Notes under the pieces: model-generated
Seen by the model: the letters and a program-made list of their open reading frames with translations, nothing else
What the model was told of the DNA's origin: nothing
Database searches by the model: none
IMG/VR virus record: IMGVR_UViG_3300037635_002107
Span: 1-38,032 of that record
DNA: 38,032 nt
DNA from: a virus
Strand: one strand, 5' to 3'
In this document: positions 22,788 through 31,274 of the stretch, one piece after another
Layout: the number at the start of each line of letters is the position of its first letter
Position numbering within the stretch: position 1 is the first letter of the stretch
Translations under genes and position numbers: made by a program

Positions 22788-24251
22788 ATGGCATTAAGTC
22801 CAACATTCGGTTCAATTAAACCGAGTCAAAAACAACAAATTTTAGAATCTAACTTCTTATCATTTAACGGTGGTGCAGGAGCTGGAGACTCAAACTCATT
22901 CGCACAACAGTATTTACCTGAGATCTACGAACAAGAAGTAGAGCGTTACGGAAACAGAACATTATCTGGATTCTTACGTATGGTAGGAGCAGAAATGCCA
23001 ATGACTTCTGATCAAGTAATTTGGTCTGAACAAAATAGATTACACGTAGCATACAATGACGTATCTAACGATGGAACAAACACTCTTACTTTCGCTGTAG
23101 GTGGAGCAGGAGATGCTTTCGTAGAAAACGTTATTTCTAAAAACCAAACTATTGTAATTTTAGATCCAGCTGGATTAGAATTAAAAGCTTTAGTTACTGA
23201 ATCTTCTCAAGCTGGAGCATTAGCGACTGTAGAAGTAGCACCTTATACTGCTGCTAATACTGGAGCTTTAGCTGCTACTGGATTAAAGATTTTTGTATAC
23301 GGTTCTGAGTATGGAAAAGGATCTTCTGTAGTAAACTCTACTGGAGCTGCAGATGTAAGCGGATATAAGTCTATTACTCCTTCTTTCACTCAATATTCTA
23401 ACTCACCAGTTATCATTAGAAACAAATACGTAGTATCTGGATCTGATATGGCTCAAATCGGATGGGTAGAAGTTGCTACTGAAGATGGAACTTCTGGATA
23501 TTTATGGTATTTAAAAGCTGAATCTGAAACTAGATTACGTTTTGAAGACTATTTAGAAATGTCTGTAGTAGAAGGAGAAAAAGCTGCTGCTGGATCTGGA
23601 GCTGAGACTGCTGGAGTAAAAGGTACTCAAGGTTTATTTGCTGCTATCAAAGATAGAGGTAACACTAACGTAGGATTTACTGCTGCTGGTGGATTAGACA
23701 CATTTGATGAGATCTTGAAAAACTTAGATACTCAAGGAGCTATTGAAGAAAACATGTTATTCTTAAACAGACAAACGTCTTTAGATTTTGATGATATGTT
23801 AGCTGGTGTAGGTGCTACTGCTGGTGGAACTTACCAAGGTGGTAGTTCTTATGGAGTATTTGAAAACTCTGAAGATATGGCATTAAACTTAGGTTTCTCT
23901 GGATTCAGAAGAGGTTCTTATGACTTCTACAAAACTGACTGGAAATACTTAAACGATGCTTCTACTCGTGGAGCTATTCAAGGAGCAGTAGCAAGTGTTG
24001 AAGGTGTTTTAATACCTGCAGGAACTTCTACAGTATATGATCAAATCTTAGGAACTAACATCAGACGTCCATTCTTACACGTACGTTATAGAGCTTCACA
24101 AGCTGACGACAGAAAGATGAAGACTTGGTTAACTGGTTCTGCAGGAGGAGCTGTAAGTTCTGACCTAGATGCAATGGAAGTAAACTTCTTATCAGAAAGA
24201 TGTTTATGTGTACAAGGAGCTAACAACTTTGTATTATTCCAAGGAGTATAA
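22788..24251 (+). CDS. Major capsid protein
   Basis: This 487-residue protein follows the scaffold. The N-terminus includes FGSIKPSQKQQILESNFLSF and AQQYLPEIYEQEVERYGNRT, then LSGFLRMVGAEMPMTSDQVI. A central domain contains SPVIIRNKYVVSGSDMAQIG and YLEMSVVEGEKAA; the C-terminus ends VNFLSERCLCVQGANNFVLF. From memory QQYLPE.YE.EVERYGNRT is characteristic of crAss-like and marine podovirus major capsid proteins (HK97 fold). Codon use is unusually uniform (GGA, GTA, TCT, TTA), as expected for a very highly expressed gene. A stem-loop pair lies just downstream. It is probably the main client of the phage chaperonins, by inference. Confidence 0.85.
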   Translation: MALSPTFGSIKPSQKQQILESNFLSFNGGAGAGDSNSFAQQYLPEIYEQEVERYGNRTLSGFLRMVGAEMPMTSDQVIWSEQNRLHVAYNDVSNDGTNTLTFAVGGAGDAFVENVISKNQTIVILDPAGLELKALVTESSQAGALATVEVAPYTAANTGALAATGLKIFVYGSEYGKGSSVVNSTGAADVSGYKSITPSFTQYSNSPVIIRNKYVVSGSDMAQIGWVEVATEDGTSGYLWYLKAESETRLRFEDYLEMSVVEGEKAAAGSGAETAGVKGTQGLFAAIKDRGNTNVGFTAAGGLDTFDEILKNLDTQGAIEENMLFLNRQTSLDFDDMLAGVGATAGGTYQGGSSYGVFENSEDMALNLGFSGFRRGSYDFYKTDWKYLNDASTRGAIQGAVASVEGVLIPAGTSTVYDQILGTNIRRPFLHVRYRASQADDRKMKTWLTGSAGGAVSSDLDAMEVNFLSERCLCVQGANNFVLFQGV

Positions 24252-24265
24252 TTATTATGTAATTC

Positions 24266-24301
24266 TTACCCTCGTTATATCAACGGGGGTAATTATTACC
24301 C
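24266..24301 (+). terminator. Competing hairpins after the capsid gene
   Basis: TTACCCTCGTT (24266-24276) pairs with AACGGGGGTAA (24282-24292) to give an 11-bp stem with one T-G wobble and a 5-base loop. The second arm can instead pair with TACCC (24297-24301) through GGGTA (24287-24291), making a mutually exclusive hairpin. A/T-rich sequence follows but no pure T tract, so it may be a partial terminator or 3'-end stabiliser. Confidence 0.6.
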
Positions 24302-24329
24302 TTATTGAACTATTAAATTTTATTATATT
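24302..24329 (+). promoter_or_regulatory. A/T leader shared with the 21612 gene
   Basis: The leader ttattgaactattaaatttt followed by attatatt directly precedes ATG 24330 and is nearly the same as the one before ATG 21612. It begins right after the hairpin following the capsid gene. A late promoter or translation-initiation element is possible. Confidence 0.35.
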
Positions 24330-25157
24330 ATGGCTAAACAAGCTACAGCTAAAAAAGTCGAGGTAGCACCTCAACCAAAAGTAGAAACTAAAAAAGTATC
24401 TACCCCAGTACAACCTGCTAAACCAAAGTGGGAAATAAAAGATAGAACGTATGTATTAACTGGAAATATTAGTCCACTAACGTTAACCATACCATCTAAA
24501 CATACTAAAAAACACTCTTTATTATTCTTCGATGAAGAAGCTGGAGAGCAAAAAGAAATAAGATACGCGACAAATCATTCGTCTGTATTTAAAAATGAAC
24601 AAGAAGGAGAGGCTACATTAGGTCACATTGTATTTAAAGATGGATCTTTAACCGTGCCTAAACAAAAGCAAAACTTACAAAAACTATTATCTTTGTATCA
24701 CCCTTTAAGAGGAAGAATATATACTGAGTTTAGTCCTGTGAAAGTAGCTGAAAATGAGTTAGATTTATTAAACTCTCAAATACAAGCAATGAATGCTGCT
24801 AAAGAAATGGATATTGACCATGCTGAAGCAATATTAAGAGTAGAACTTGGTTCTGCTGTATCTAAGATGAGTTCTAAAGAGCTTAAAAGAGATTTACTAT
24901 TGTTTGCTAGAAGTAATCCTGATATGTTCATAGAACTAGCTAATGACGATAATGTACAGTTAAGAAACTTTGCAATTAGAGCATCAGAAGCTGGAATTAT
25001 AAAACTATCTCAAGATCAAAGAACTTTTGCTTGGGGATCAAACGGAAGAAAGTTAATGAACGTTCCATTTGATGAAAACCCTTTTTCTGCATTTGCAGCC
25101 TTTCTTAAAACTGATGAAGGAGTAGAAATCTACAGATCTATAGAGAAAAATCTATAA
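24330..25157 (+). CDS. Conserved virion-associated protein after capsid gene
   Basis: This 275-residue protein has a Lys/Pro/Ala-rich disordered N-terminus (about residues 1-35), a beta domain (KWEIKDRTYVLTGNISPLTL, then LLFFDEEAGEQKEIRYATNH) and a helical C-terminal half (MDIDHAEAILRVELG, KELKRDLLLFARSNPDMFIE). From memory it is common directly after the capsid gene in marine phages, but its function is unknown. A minor head protein or capsid stabiliser fits. It is flanked by hairpins on both sides (24266-24301 and 25171-25211), suggesting its own mRNA segment and dosage. Confidence 0.65.
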   Translation: MAKQATAKKVEVAPQPKVETKKVSTPVQPAKPKWEIKDRTYVLTGNISPLTLTIPSKHTKKHSLLFFDEEAGEQKEIRYATNHSSVFKNEQEGEATLGHIVFKDGSLTVPKQKQNLQKLLSLYHPLRGRIYTEFSPVKVAENELDLLNSQIQAMNAAKEMDIDHAEAILRVELGSAVSKMSSKELKRDLLLFARSNPDMFIELANDDNVQLRNFAIRASEAGIIKLSQDQRTFAWGSNGRKLMNVPFDENPFSAFAAFLKTDEGVEIYRSIEKNL

Positions 25158-25170
25158 AAACAAGTAATAC

Positions 25171-25211
25171 TAATATAGTGGAGGCTACTAACCGTAGTCT
25201 CCATTGTATTA
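25171..25211 (+). terminator. Strong 18-bp hairpin terminator candidate
   Basis: Bases 25171-25188 pair fully with 25194-25211 around the loop TAACC: 18 consecutive pairs, three of them G-T wobbles, with the core GGAGGCTAC / GTAGTCTCC. The sequence then runs into TAATAAAAAAATAAA, so the T tract lies mainly on the opposite strand. It is a terminator, processing site or mRNA-stabilising structure between the 24330 and 25227 genes. Confidence 0.7.
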
Positions 25212-25226
25212 TAATAAAAAAATAAA

Positions 25227-26024
25227 ATGGCAATAAACGTAGATACAGTATATAAAACAGTTTTATTAATACTAAATAAAGAGCAGCGTGGATATATGAC
25301 GCCTGACGAATTTAATAAAACAGCTACACAAGTTCAACTCGATATATTTGAACAATATTTCGAAGACTTAAACCAACAACTACGAGTGCCACAATCTGAT
25401 TATGATTACTCTGACAGACAGATGAGTATTGATGAGAAGATTTCTCCATTTAAAACAGAAGGTATTTGTCACGCTGATGTAGCTTCTGGTTATAAGTTTC
25501 ATAACTTACCTACACAAGATTCAGATGGCAATCAAGTGATATACAACATTGACAACGAACCAACCTCTAGTCAAGTAGTTTTTTATAAACTAGGTACACC
25601 TATATTTTCACCTATAACAGGCTTTGACACGGAGTTACAGAGGTTGTCTAGAAATGAGTTTTACAATATTGAAAAATCACCTCTAACTGCTTCTACTAAA
25701 GACTTTCCTACTTATTTATATGAATCTAACAGATTAATAATTAGACCAACATCGGTTACTACAGATTCAACAGGTCCATACGCAAACGTTTCTACTAGTT
25801 TTATAAGAAAACCTAAAAATGTAAAATGGAACTTTTCACTAGGTACAGTTGGTCAATATATATATTCAAGCGCTGGGTCCCAGCAGTTTGAATTAAATGC
25901 TTCAGAGCAAGTTGAAGTTATAACTAGAATATTATTTTATTCTGGTGTAATAATTAGAGATCCTCAAGTGATACAGGTTGCAGCTCAAGAAATACAACAA
26001 AACGAAATAAATCAAAAAAGCTAA
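25227..26024 (+). CDS. Putative head-tail connector (ring) protein
   Basis: This 265-residue protein has NVDTVYKTVLLILNKEQRGY, then MTPDEFNKTATQVQLDIFEQ and YFEDLNQQLRVPQ. A beta-rich middle (FYKLGTPIFSPITGFDTELQ, SRNEFYNIEKSPLTASTKDF, PTYLYESNRLIIRPTSV) and a helical C-terminus (EQVEVITRILFYSGVIIRDP) follow. I recall this architecture from portal-adaptor or ring proteins of crAss-like phages. The helix-beta-helix order fits a connector that docks under the portal. Assignment rests on memory and position, after capsid genes and before tail proteins. Confidence 0.65.
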   Translation: MAINVDTVYKTVLLILNKEQRGYMTPDEFNKTATQVQLDIFEQYFEDLNQQLRVPQSDYDYSDRQMSIDEKISPFKTEGICHADVASGYKFHNLPTQDSDGNQVIYNIDNEPTSSQVVFYKLGTPIFSPITGFDTELQRLSRNEFYNIEKSPLTASTKDFPTYLYESNRLIIRPTSVTTDSTGPYANVSTSFIRKPKNVKWNFSLGTVGQYIYSSAGSQQFELNASEQVEVITRILFYSGVIIRDPQVIQVAAQEIQQNEINQKS

Positions 26025-26027
26025 TAA

Positions 26028-27224
26028 ATGTCATTAATAACAGAAAATAATCAACAGTACTATGCTGGTTCACAAAGCTTTTTATCTGCCGCAGGATCAG
26101 GGCAAACATTTACTACAACTTTTGACACTGATTTAATTTACGGTAGTTATGATCCTTTAAACGTAGATTACGCTTTAAATAACTTTAAATTATATAAATC
26201 GGAGCCTGGTCAACTTAATTATACTGAAATAACTACAGAGTGGGTAGCCACTGGTAACGATATATATATAACTGGTAATTTAGTAGAAAACACTAGTATT
26301 ATTGTTCAATTAAAAACTGAAACAGGTGGTAATTACGGAAACAAAGATGCCTTTGGAAACACTGTACAAGATAACTGGGGTTCATATGCTTACACTAAGC
26401 TTAACGACGTTATAAATAACTTTATAGTAGCTTATGTTGGAGCTGGTAAATTAATACCTAGCGTTAAAAGAACAGACGTTATATTCCACGCCAAAAGAGC
26501 TATGCAAGAGTTTAGCTACGATACATTAAAGAGTATAAACTCTCAAGAACTAAATATACCAAGTAGTCTTAGCGTAGCAATACCGCAAGACTATGTTAAC
26601 TACGTTAATATATACTGGGTTGACGATCAAGGCGTTAAACACATTATAATGCCTACTCAACTAACTAGTAATCCTTATTCTATTCCTATACAAGATCAAC
26701 AAGGAATACCAACTCAAGATAACTTTGGTAATAATACTGAAGGTACTTCTATAACAGAAGAAAGATGGGCTAATAATTCATTAAAAGATAGAAACGAAAT
26801 AGTAGACAATAGCTTATTTGGTTTTGGTTCTTTTTATGGTGAAGATGGTTATGGCGCTGGGCAACTTTATGGATTAGATCCACAGAACGCTAATATAAAT
26901 GGCTACTTTACCATCAACGAAAGAGAAGGTAAGTTTTCTTTTTCATCTGATTTAGTAGGTAAGTTAATTATACTAGAATATATATCTGATGGACTTTCTT
27001 CAAATCTTCATACTAGAGTCCCTAAAATGGCTGAAGAAGCAATGTATGCTTATATAAGTCATGCTATTATAGCTTCAAGATCTAATCAACCTGAGTACAT
27101 TGTAAATAGATTAAAGAAAGAAAAAAGTGCTAAGCTAAGAAATACTAAAATAAGATTATCTAATATAAAGCTAAACGAGATAGTTCAAGTTTTAAGAGGT
27201 CAATCTAAATGGATAAAACACTAA
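26028..27224 (+). CDS. Putative tail ring or tubular protein
   Basis: This 398-residue protein has an N-terminal beta domain (GQTFTTTFDTDLIYGSYDPL, then YALNNFKLYKSE, YITGNLVENTSIIVQLKTET). A second domain carries FIVAYVGAGKLIPSVKRTDV, IFHAKRAMQEFSYDTLKSIN and VAIPQDYVNYVNIYWVDDQG. The C-terminus is helical and basic (EEAMYAYISHAIIASRSNQ, KLRNTKIRLSNIKLNEIVQV). The PQDYVNYV..YWVD.QG segment is, from memory, common in marine podovirus tail ring proteins. The N-terminal domain resembles fibre attachment domains of the T7 gp17 kind in pattern only, so the protein may link ring and fibre. Starts 3 bases after the preceding stop. Confidence 0.6.
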   Translation: MSLITENNQQYYAGSQSFLSAAGSGQTFTTTFDTDLIYGSYDPLNVDYALNNFKLYKSEPGQLNYTEITTEWVATGNDIYITGNLVENTSIIVQLKTETGGNYGNKDAFGNTVQDNWGSYAYTKLNDVINNFIVAYVGAGKLIPSVKRTDVIFHAKRAMQEFSYDTLKSINSQELNIPSSLSVAIPQDYVNYVNIYWVDDQGVKHIIMPTQLTSNPYSIPIQDQQGIPTQDNFGNNTEGTSITEERWANNSLKDRNEIVDNSLFGFGSFYGEDGYGAGQLYGLDPQNANINGYFTINEREGKFSFSSDLVGKLIILEYISDGLSSNLHTRVPKMAEEAMYAYISHAIIASRSNQPEYIVNRLKKEKSAKLRNTKIRLSNIKLNEIVQVLRGQSKWIKH

Positions 27225-27230
27225 AATAAA

Positions 27231-30200
27231 ATGGCTGAAGTTAAAAATGCTTTTATAAAATCCAAAATGAATAAAGATCTTGATAGTAGACTTCTACCAT
27301 CAGGTGAATATAGAAATGCTTTAAACGCTCAAGTAAGTAAGTCAGAAGGATCAGACGTTGGTGCTTTAGAAAATATTTTAGGTAACAAGCAAGTAAGTGA
27401 TTTTGGATTAAATATAACAAACCTATCTTCTATAGGTTATTTTTCTGATGAGGCAAATAGTATTATATATGTTTTCTTAACAGACAATGATACTAATACC
27501 TATAACCGTTCAGGCACCACAGGCTCTAATCATTATATTGTTTCTTACAATGCTTCTACAGAGGTTTCATCTGTTTTAGTTACGGGTGCTTTTTTAAATT
27601 TTTCTAAGCTAAACCCAATATTTGGTGTAAACTTAATTGAAGACTTGTTGTTTTGGACAGATAACAGAAATCAACCTAGAAAAATTAATGTTACTAGTGC
27701 TACTCAAGACGGTTACTATTCAACAGAAGACAATATATCTGTAGCTAAATATAACCCTTATCAATCAATACAATTATATAGGGTTAGTGATTTCTTACCT
27801 GGTGACAATACGGTGCGACATGAAACAACTATGAAAGACGTTTCGAGTATAGCATATCCAGATGGAGGTACTTCTCAAGTTGATGGAACACAGAGCGGTA
27901 CAGCTATAAATATAACAAATACAAGTATACCTATTGGAGGAGTTCCTGTATCAGGTCAAACCGTTAAAAAAATTGACTTATTTGGCAACGTTGTAGATTT
28001 TAACCCTCAAGTAACTGTTGCTTCAAGCCCAGATAGCACTTCAACAACACTACATGTTAGCTCTAGTATAAGCGTTAGTGACGAAGAAGTGTTAGTGTTT
28101 AATGCAAATCCTTATTATATACCAAACTACAAAGGTGATCCTAAGTTTTTAGAAGACAAATTTGTAAGGTTTAGCTATAGGTTTAAATTTAACGATGGCG
28201 AGTATTCTATAATGGCGCCATTTACTCAACCTTGCTTTATACCTAAACAAGACGGTTATTTTTTAAACAACACGTCTACAGAAGGTGATGAAGAACAAGC
28301 TTTTTCTTCTACTATAGTTGACTTTATGGAAAATAAAGTTAATAAAATAGATTTAAAAATACCACTACCTTCAAGCTTAGCAAATTTAAACAGTGATTTG
28401 CATGTTGAAGAAATAGATATAATATATAAAGAATCAGATGGTTTAGCTGTTCAAGTAGTTGAAAGTATACCTTATGGAAATAACAATTTTGGAGCAAGTT
28501 CTGCTGATAGTTTGTTAGATGTTTTTACTTATGAGTATGAATCTCAAATACCATATAAAACTTTACCATCAGACGAGATAACAAGAGTGTATGACAAAGT
28601 GCCTGTAAAAGCTTTATCTCAAGAAATAATAAGTAATAGAGTAGTTTATGGTAACTATCAAGATAAACATACTCCTCCAGCTTCTCTAGACTACAGCGTA
28701 ACCTCTAGTGCTAAAGAAGATTTTAACCTAAACACAGGCCAAGCCGCCGCTACCACTAATGGTTCTTACCCTAAAGGATCTGCTATTGCTATAAATAACT
28801 TTTCAGGAACAATTATCGTAGGTAGTTTAGTTACATCTGCGTACCCAAACGATACTATACCAGAAGGTACTAAGGTTGTAACAACAGACGGTTCTACTAC
28901 CATGACTTTAAGTGAGGATGTTTCTTTAGTATCAAATGTTACTATTTCATTTAATGTACCTAGCGATGATTTAAATTACACGGGTATAGTAGAATATCCT
29001 TCAAGCAGTTTAAAAACTAATAGAAATTATCAAGTAGGATTTGTTCTTTCTGATAAATTCGGTAGACAATCTTCCGTTATACTTTCAAATAATGAGCAAA
29101 CTGCTTCTACATTTAGTGTTTCTACTGTTTTTGCTCCTTACATAGATAAAAACACAGATCCTTTTGATTGGATAGGTAATTCATTAAAAGTAACTGTTAA
29201 TTCACCAGTAGGTACTACTGTTCCGGATTCAAACACAGGTAACCCCGGTATATACAATGGTGATGTTAATAGCGACGACTACAACCCTCTCGGTTGGTAT
29301 TCTTATAAAATAGTTGTTAAACAAGTTGAGCAAGATTATTATAACGTTTACTCGGCTGGAGCAATGAAAGGTTTGCCTTATAACTATGATGCAAACGGTA
29401 TTTTGCCAGTTCTTAGTGAAAACACTTCTTTTATAACGTTACTAAATGATAATATAAATAAGATACCTAGAGATTTATCAGAAGTAGGGCCTCAGGATAA
29501 AACGTTTAGAAGCTCTGTTGAATTATATGGAAGAGTTGAAAACAACTCAACTACGAACGAACAATTTTACCCAGGTAGAAAATCATTTACAACTTCATCT
29601 ATAGAAGATTTATATGGTCTTTTTGACGTTCAAGACTTCAAAGGTAAATTCGATGAAGTAATACCTATAACAAATCCATTAAATGCTTTTCACGGGTTTT
29701 TCAAATCTGATTCGGATCCTTTTATAGCAGAGATAACTACTTCTCAAGATTCAAACTTTCAGTTTGGAGTTAATAATAGCTACACAAATGTAGCGGGTTC
29801 TGGTGATGCTAAAAACACAAATAGCAGCCCCTTAGCAGTGGTGTTAAACGGAACTACTGTAACAGGAAGTATACACGTCGGTAGCTTGTTAGTGTCTATA
29901 GGTGGAAATGCAGTTGCTGGTGTTTATGTAGTACAAGTAACAGAAGATATTGATCCTATAGTGACTTTTAATAAGGATGTGAGTTATAATAGTAATGATG
30001 AGTTTATTTTTTCTCAACAAGATTTTAACGATATAAATACTCTAGCTGTATTTGAAACAGCACCTGTAGAATCTAGGTTAGATATTTTCTGGGAAACATC
30101 ATCATCTGGTTTAATAACTGATTTAAACAATTTGGTTTTAAACTCCACGACAGCTGGAGCTGGTTTTAGCAGTTGGAACGATGAGCCGTTTGCTGAAAAC

Positions 30201-31241
30201 AGCGTGTTGAATAGCGATGTGTTGAACGTTGATTTTGCTTTAGTTGATAATTTTGGCAACGCTATAACTTTTGCGTCAGGAGACACTTTTGTTTTAAGCT
30301 CTGTTTTAGACAATAAGTCTCCTACACCTTCAGATGTAAGTCATTGGTTTGAACTTTACGAAGTGACACCTAATACAAACATATACAATATTAAAGTAAC
30401 TCAAGATTTTGTAGATGAAGCTTGGTATAGCTCTACTAACGGTGCTAATGACTTTAATTTTTCTTTTACATCTGTTATAGACGGCGTTACAACTAATTAC
30501 AATCAAACAGCAAGTTTAAGTAATGCTGATCCTATTATGAGTGGTCCAGGTAACGACGGTACAACACCTACGCCTTCTATTGATTATTCTGTAACTTCTT
30601 CTACTTCTCCTGGAATTATTGGAAAATTTACAGCAGTAAACGGAGCTAACGCTTCAGGTAATCAAGGACGAGATATAATATGGTCAGTTACTGCCGCTAA
30701 AAACGGTGTTGATTATAGCTCTTCTTTTGGGGTTAGTGCGGGTGGAACAAATACAATAACATCATGCGTACTAAGTAACGTTAACCCGTCTGGGTTACCT
30801 TCTGGCGTTTATACTTTAAAATTAAAATGTACTGACGCTGGTCAAGCTTTTCAAGAAATAACTATAACAGCGCAGCTGGGAGTAATACCTGTTAGCGTTG
30901 TTGAACACTCTTTTACATATTCTATAATTTCAGATAATGGTCCTAGAACGACTTCACTATTAACCACTATCGAAGTTAGCAATTCTCCCGATCCAGCTCT
31001 TCTTAACGGTTTTTACGGGGTTACAGGGTCTTGGTCTCAAATATCAAATGGAGTCGATACAATAACTTTAAAGAAAACTAATATTTGCACAGATGTTTGG
31101 TTTTTTAGTTCATCAAGTAGAGCTGATGTTGTTCAAAATTGGAAAAATTGTATTACAAATGATAATCCGCCTTACCAAAACACAAGTACACCTATAGATT
31201 CCTCAGTTTATTTAGCTAAGGACTTTGACGTTACAACGTAG
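27231..31241 (+). CDS. Large tail stabilization-type protein
   Basis: At 1336 residues this is the largest complete gene of the virion module. The N-terminus (NAFIKSKMNKDLDSRLLPSG, EYRNALNAQVSKSEGSDVGA, LENILGN) is, from memory, highly typical of the 'stabilization protein' of crAss-like and flavobacterial podoviruses. A long beta-rich body follows (YFSDEANSIIYVFLTDND, NLIEDLLFWTDNRNQPRKIN, FVRFSYRFKFNDGEYSIMAP). It carries Ig-like or beta-sandwich additions, at about residues 255-285 and 500-560 (TVTGSIHVG also near 880). The C-terminal part from about 1100 looks like another Ig-type module (IDYSVTSSTSPGIIGKFTAV). Its probable role is bracing the tail barrel and holding fibres. Confidence 0.75.
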   Translation: MAEVKNAFIKSKMNKDLDSRLLPSGEYRNALNAQVSKSEGSDVGALENILGNKQVSDFGLNITNLSSIGYFSDEANSIIYVFLTDNDTNTYNRSGTTGSNHYIVSYNASTEVSSVLVTGAFLNFSKLNPIFGVNLIEDLLFWTDNRNQPRKINVTSATQDGYYSTEDNISVAKYNPYQSIQLYRVSDFLPGDNTVRHETTMKDVSSIAYPDGGTSQVDGTQSGTAINITNTSIPIGGVPVSGQTVKKIDLFGNVVDFNPQVTVASSPDSTSTTLHVSSSISVSDEEVLVFNANPYYIPNYKGDPKFLEDKFVRFSYRFKFNDGEYSIMAPFTQPCFIPKQDGYFLNNTSTEGDEEQAFSSTIVDFMENKVNKIDLKIPLPSSLANLNSDLHVEEIDIIYKESDGLAVQVVESIPYGNNNFGASSADSLLDVFTYEYESQIPYKTLPSDEITRVYDKVPVKALSQEIISNRVVYGNYQDKHTPPASLDYSVTSSAKEDFNLNTGQAAATTNGSYPKGSAIAINNFSGTIIVGSLVTSAYPNDTIPEGTKVVTTDGSTTMTLSEDVSLVSNVTISFNVPSDDLNYTGIVEYPSSSLKTNRNYQVGFVLSDKFGRQSSVILSNNEQTASTFSVSTVFAPYIDKNTDPFDWIGNSLKVTVNSPVGTTVPDSNTGNPGIYNGDVNSDDYNPLGWYSYKIVVKQVEQDYYNVYSAGAMKGLPYNYDANGILPVLSENTSFITLLNDNINKIPRDLSEVGPQDKTFRSSVELYGRVENNSTTNEQFYPGRKSFTTSSIEDLYGLFDVQDFKGKFDEVIPITNPLNAFHGFFKSDSDPFIAEITTSQDSNFQFGVNNSYTNVAGSGDAKNTNSSPLAVVLNGTTVTGSIHVGSLLVSIGGNAVAGVYVVQVTEDIDPIVTFNKDVSYNSNDEFIFSQQDFNDINTLAVFETAPVESRLDIFWETSSSGLITDLNNLVLNSTTAGAGFSSWNDEPFAENSVLNSDVLNVDFALVDNFGNAITFASGDTFVLSSVLDNKSPTPSDVSHWFELYEVTPNTNIYNIKVTQDFVDEAWYSSTNGANDFNFSFTSVIDGVTTNYNQTASLSNADPIMSGPGNDGTTPTPSIDYSVTSSTSPGIIGKFTAVNGANASGNQGRDIIWSVTAAKNGVDYSSSFGVSAGGTNTITSCVLSNVNPSGLPSGVYTLKLKCTDAGQAFQEITITAQLGVIPVSVVEHSFTYSIISDNGPRTTSLLTTIEVSNSPDPALLNGFYGVTGSWSQISNGVDTITLKKTNICTDVWFFSSSSRADVVQNWKNCITNDNPPYQNTSTPIDSSVYLAKDFDVTT

Positions 31242-31274
31242 TAATAACATAATAAAACAAGTAATAATAAACAT

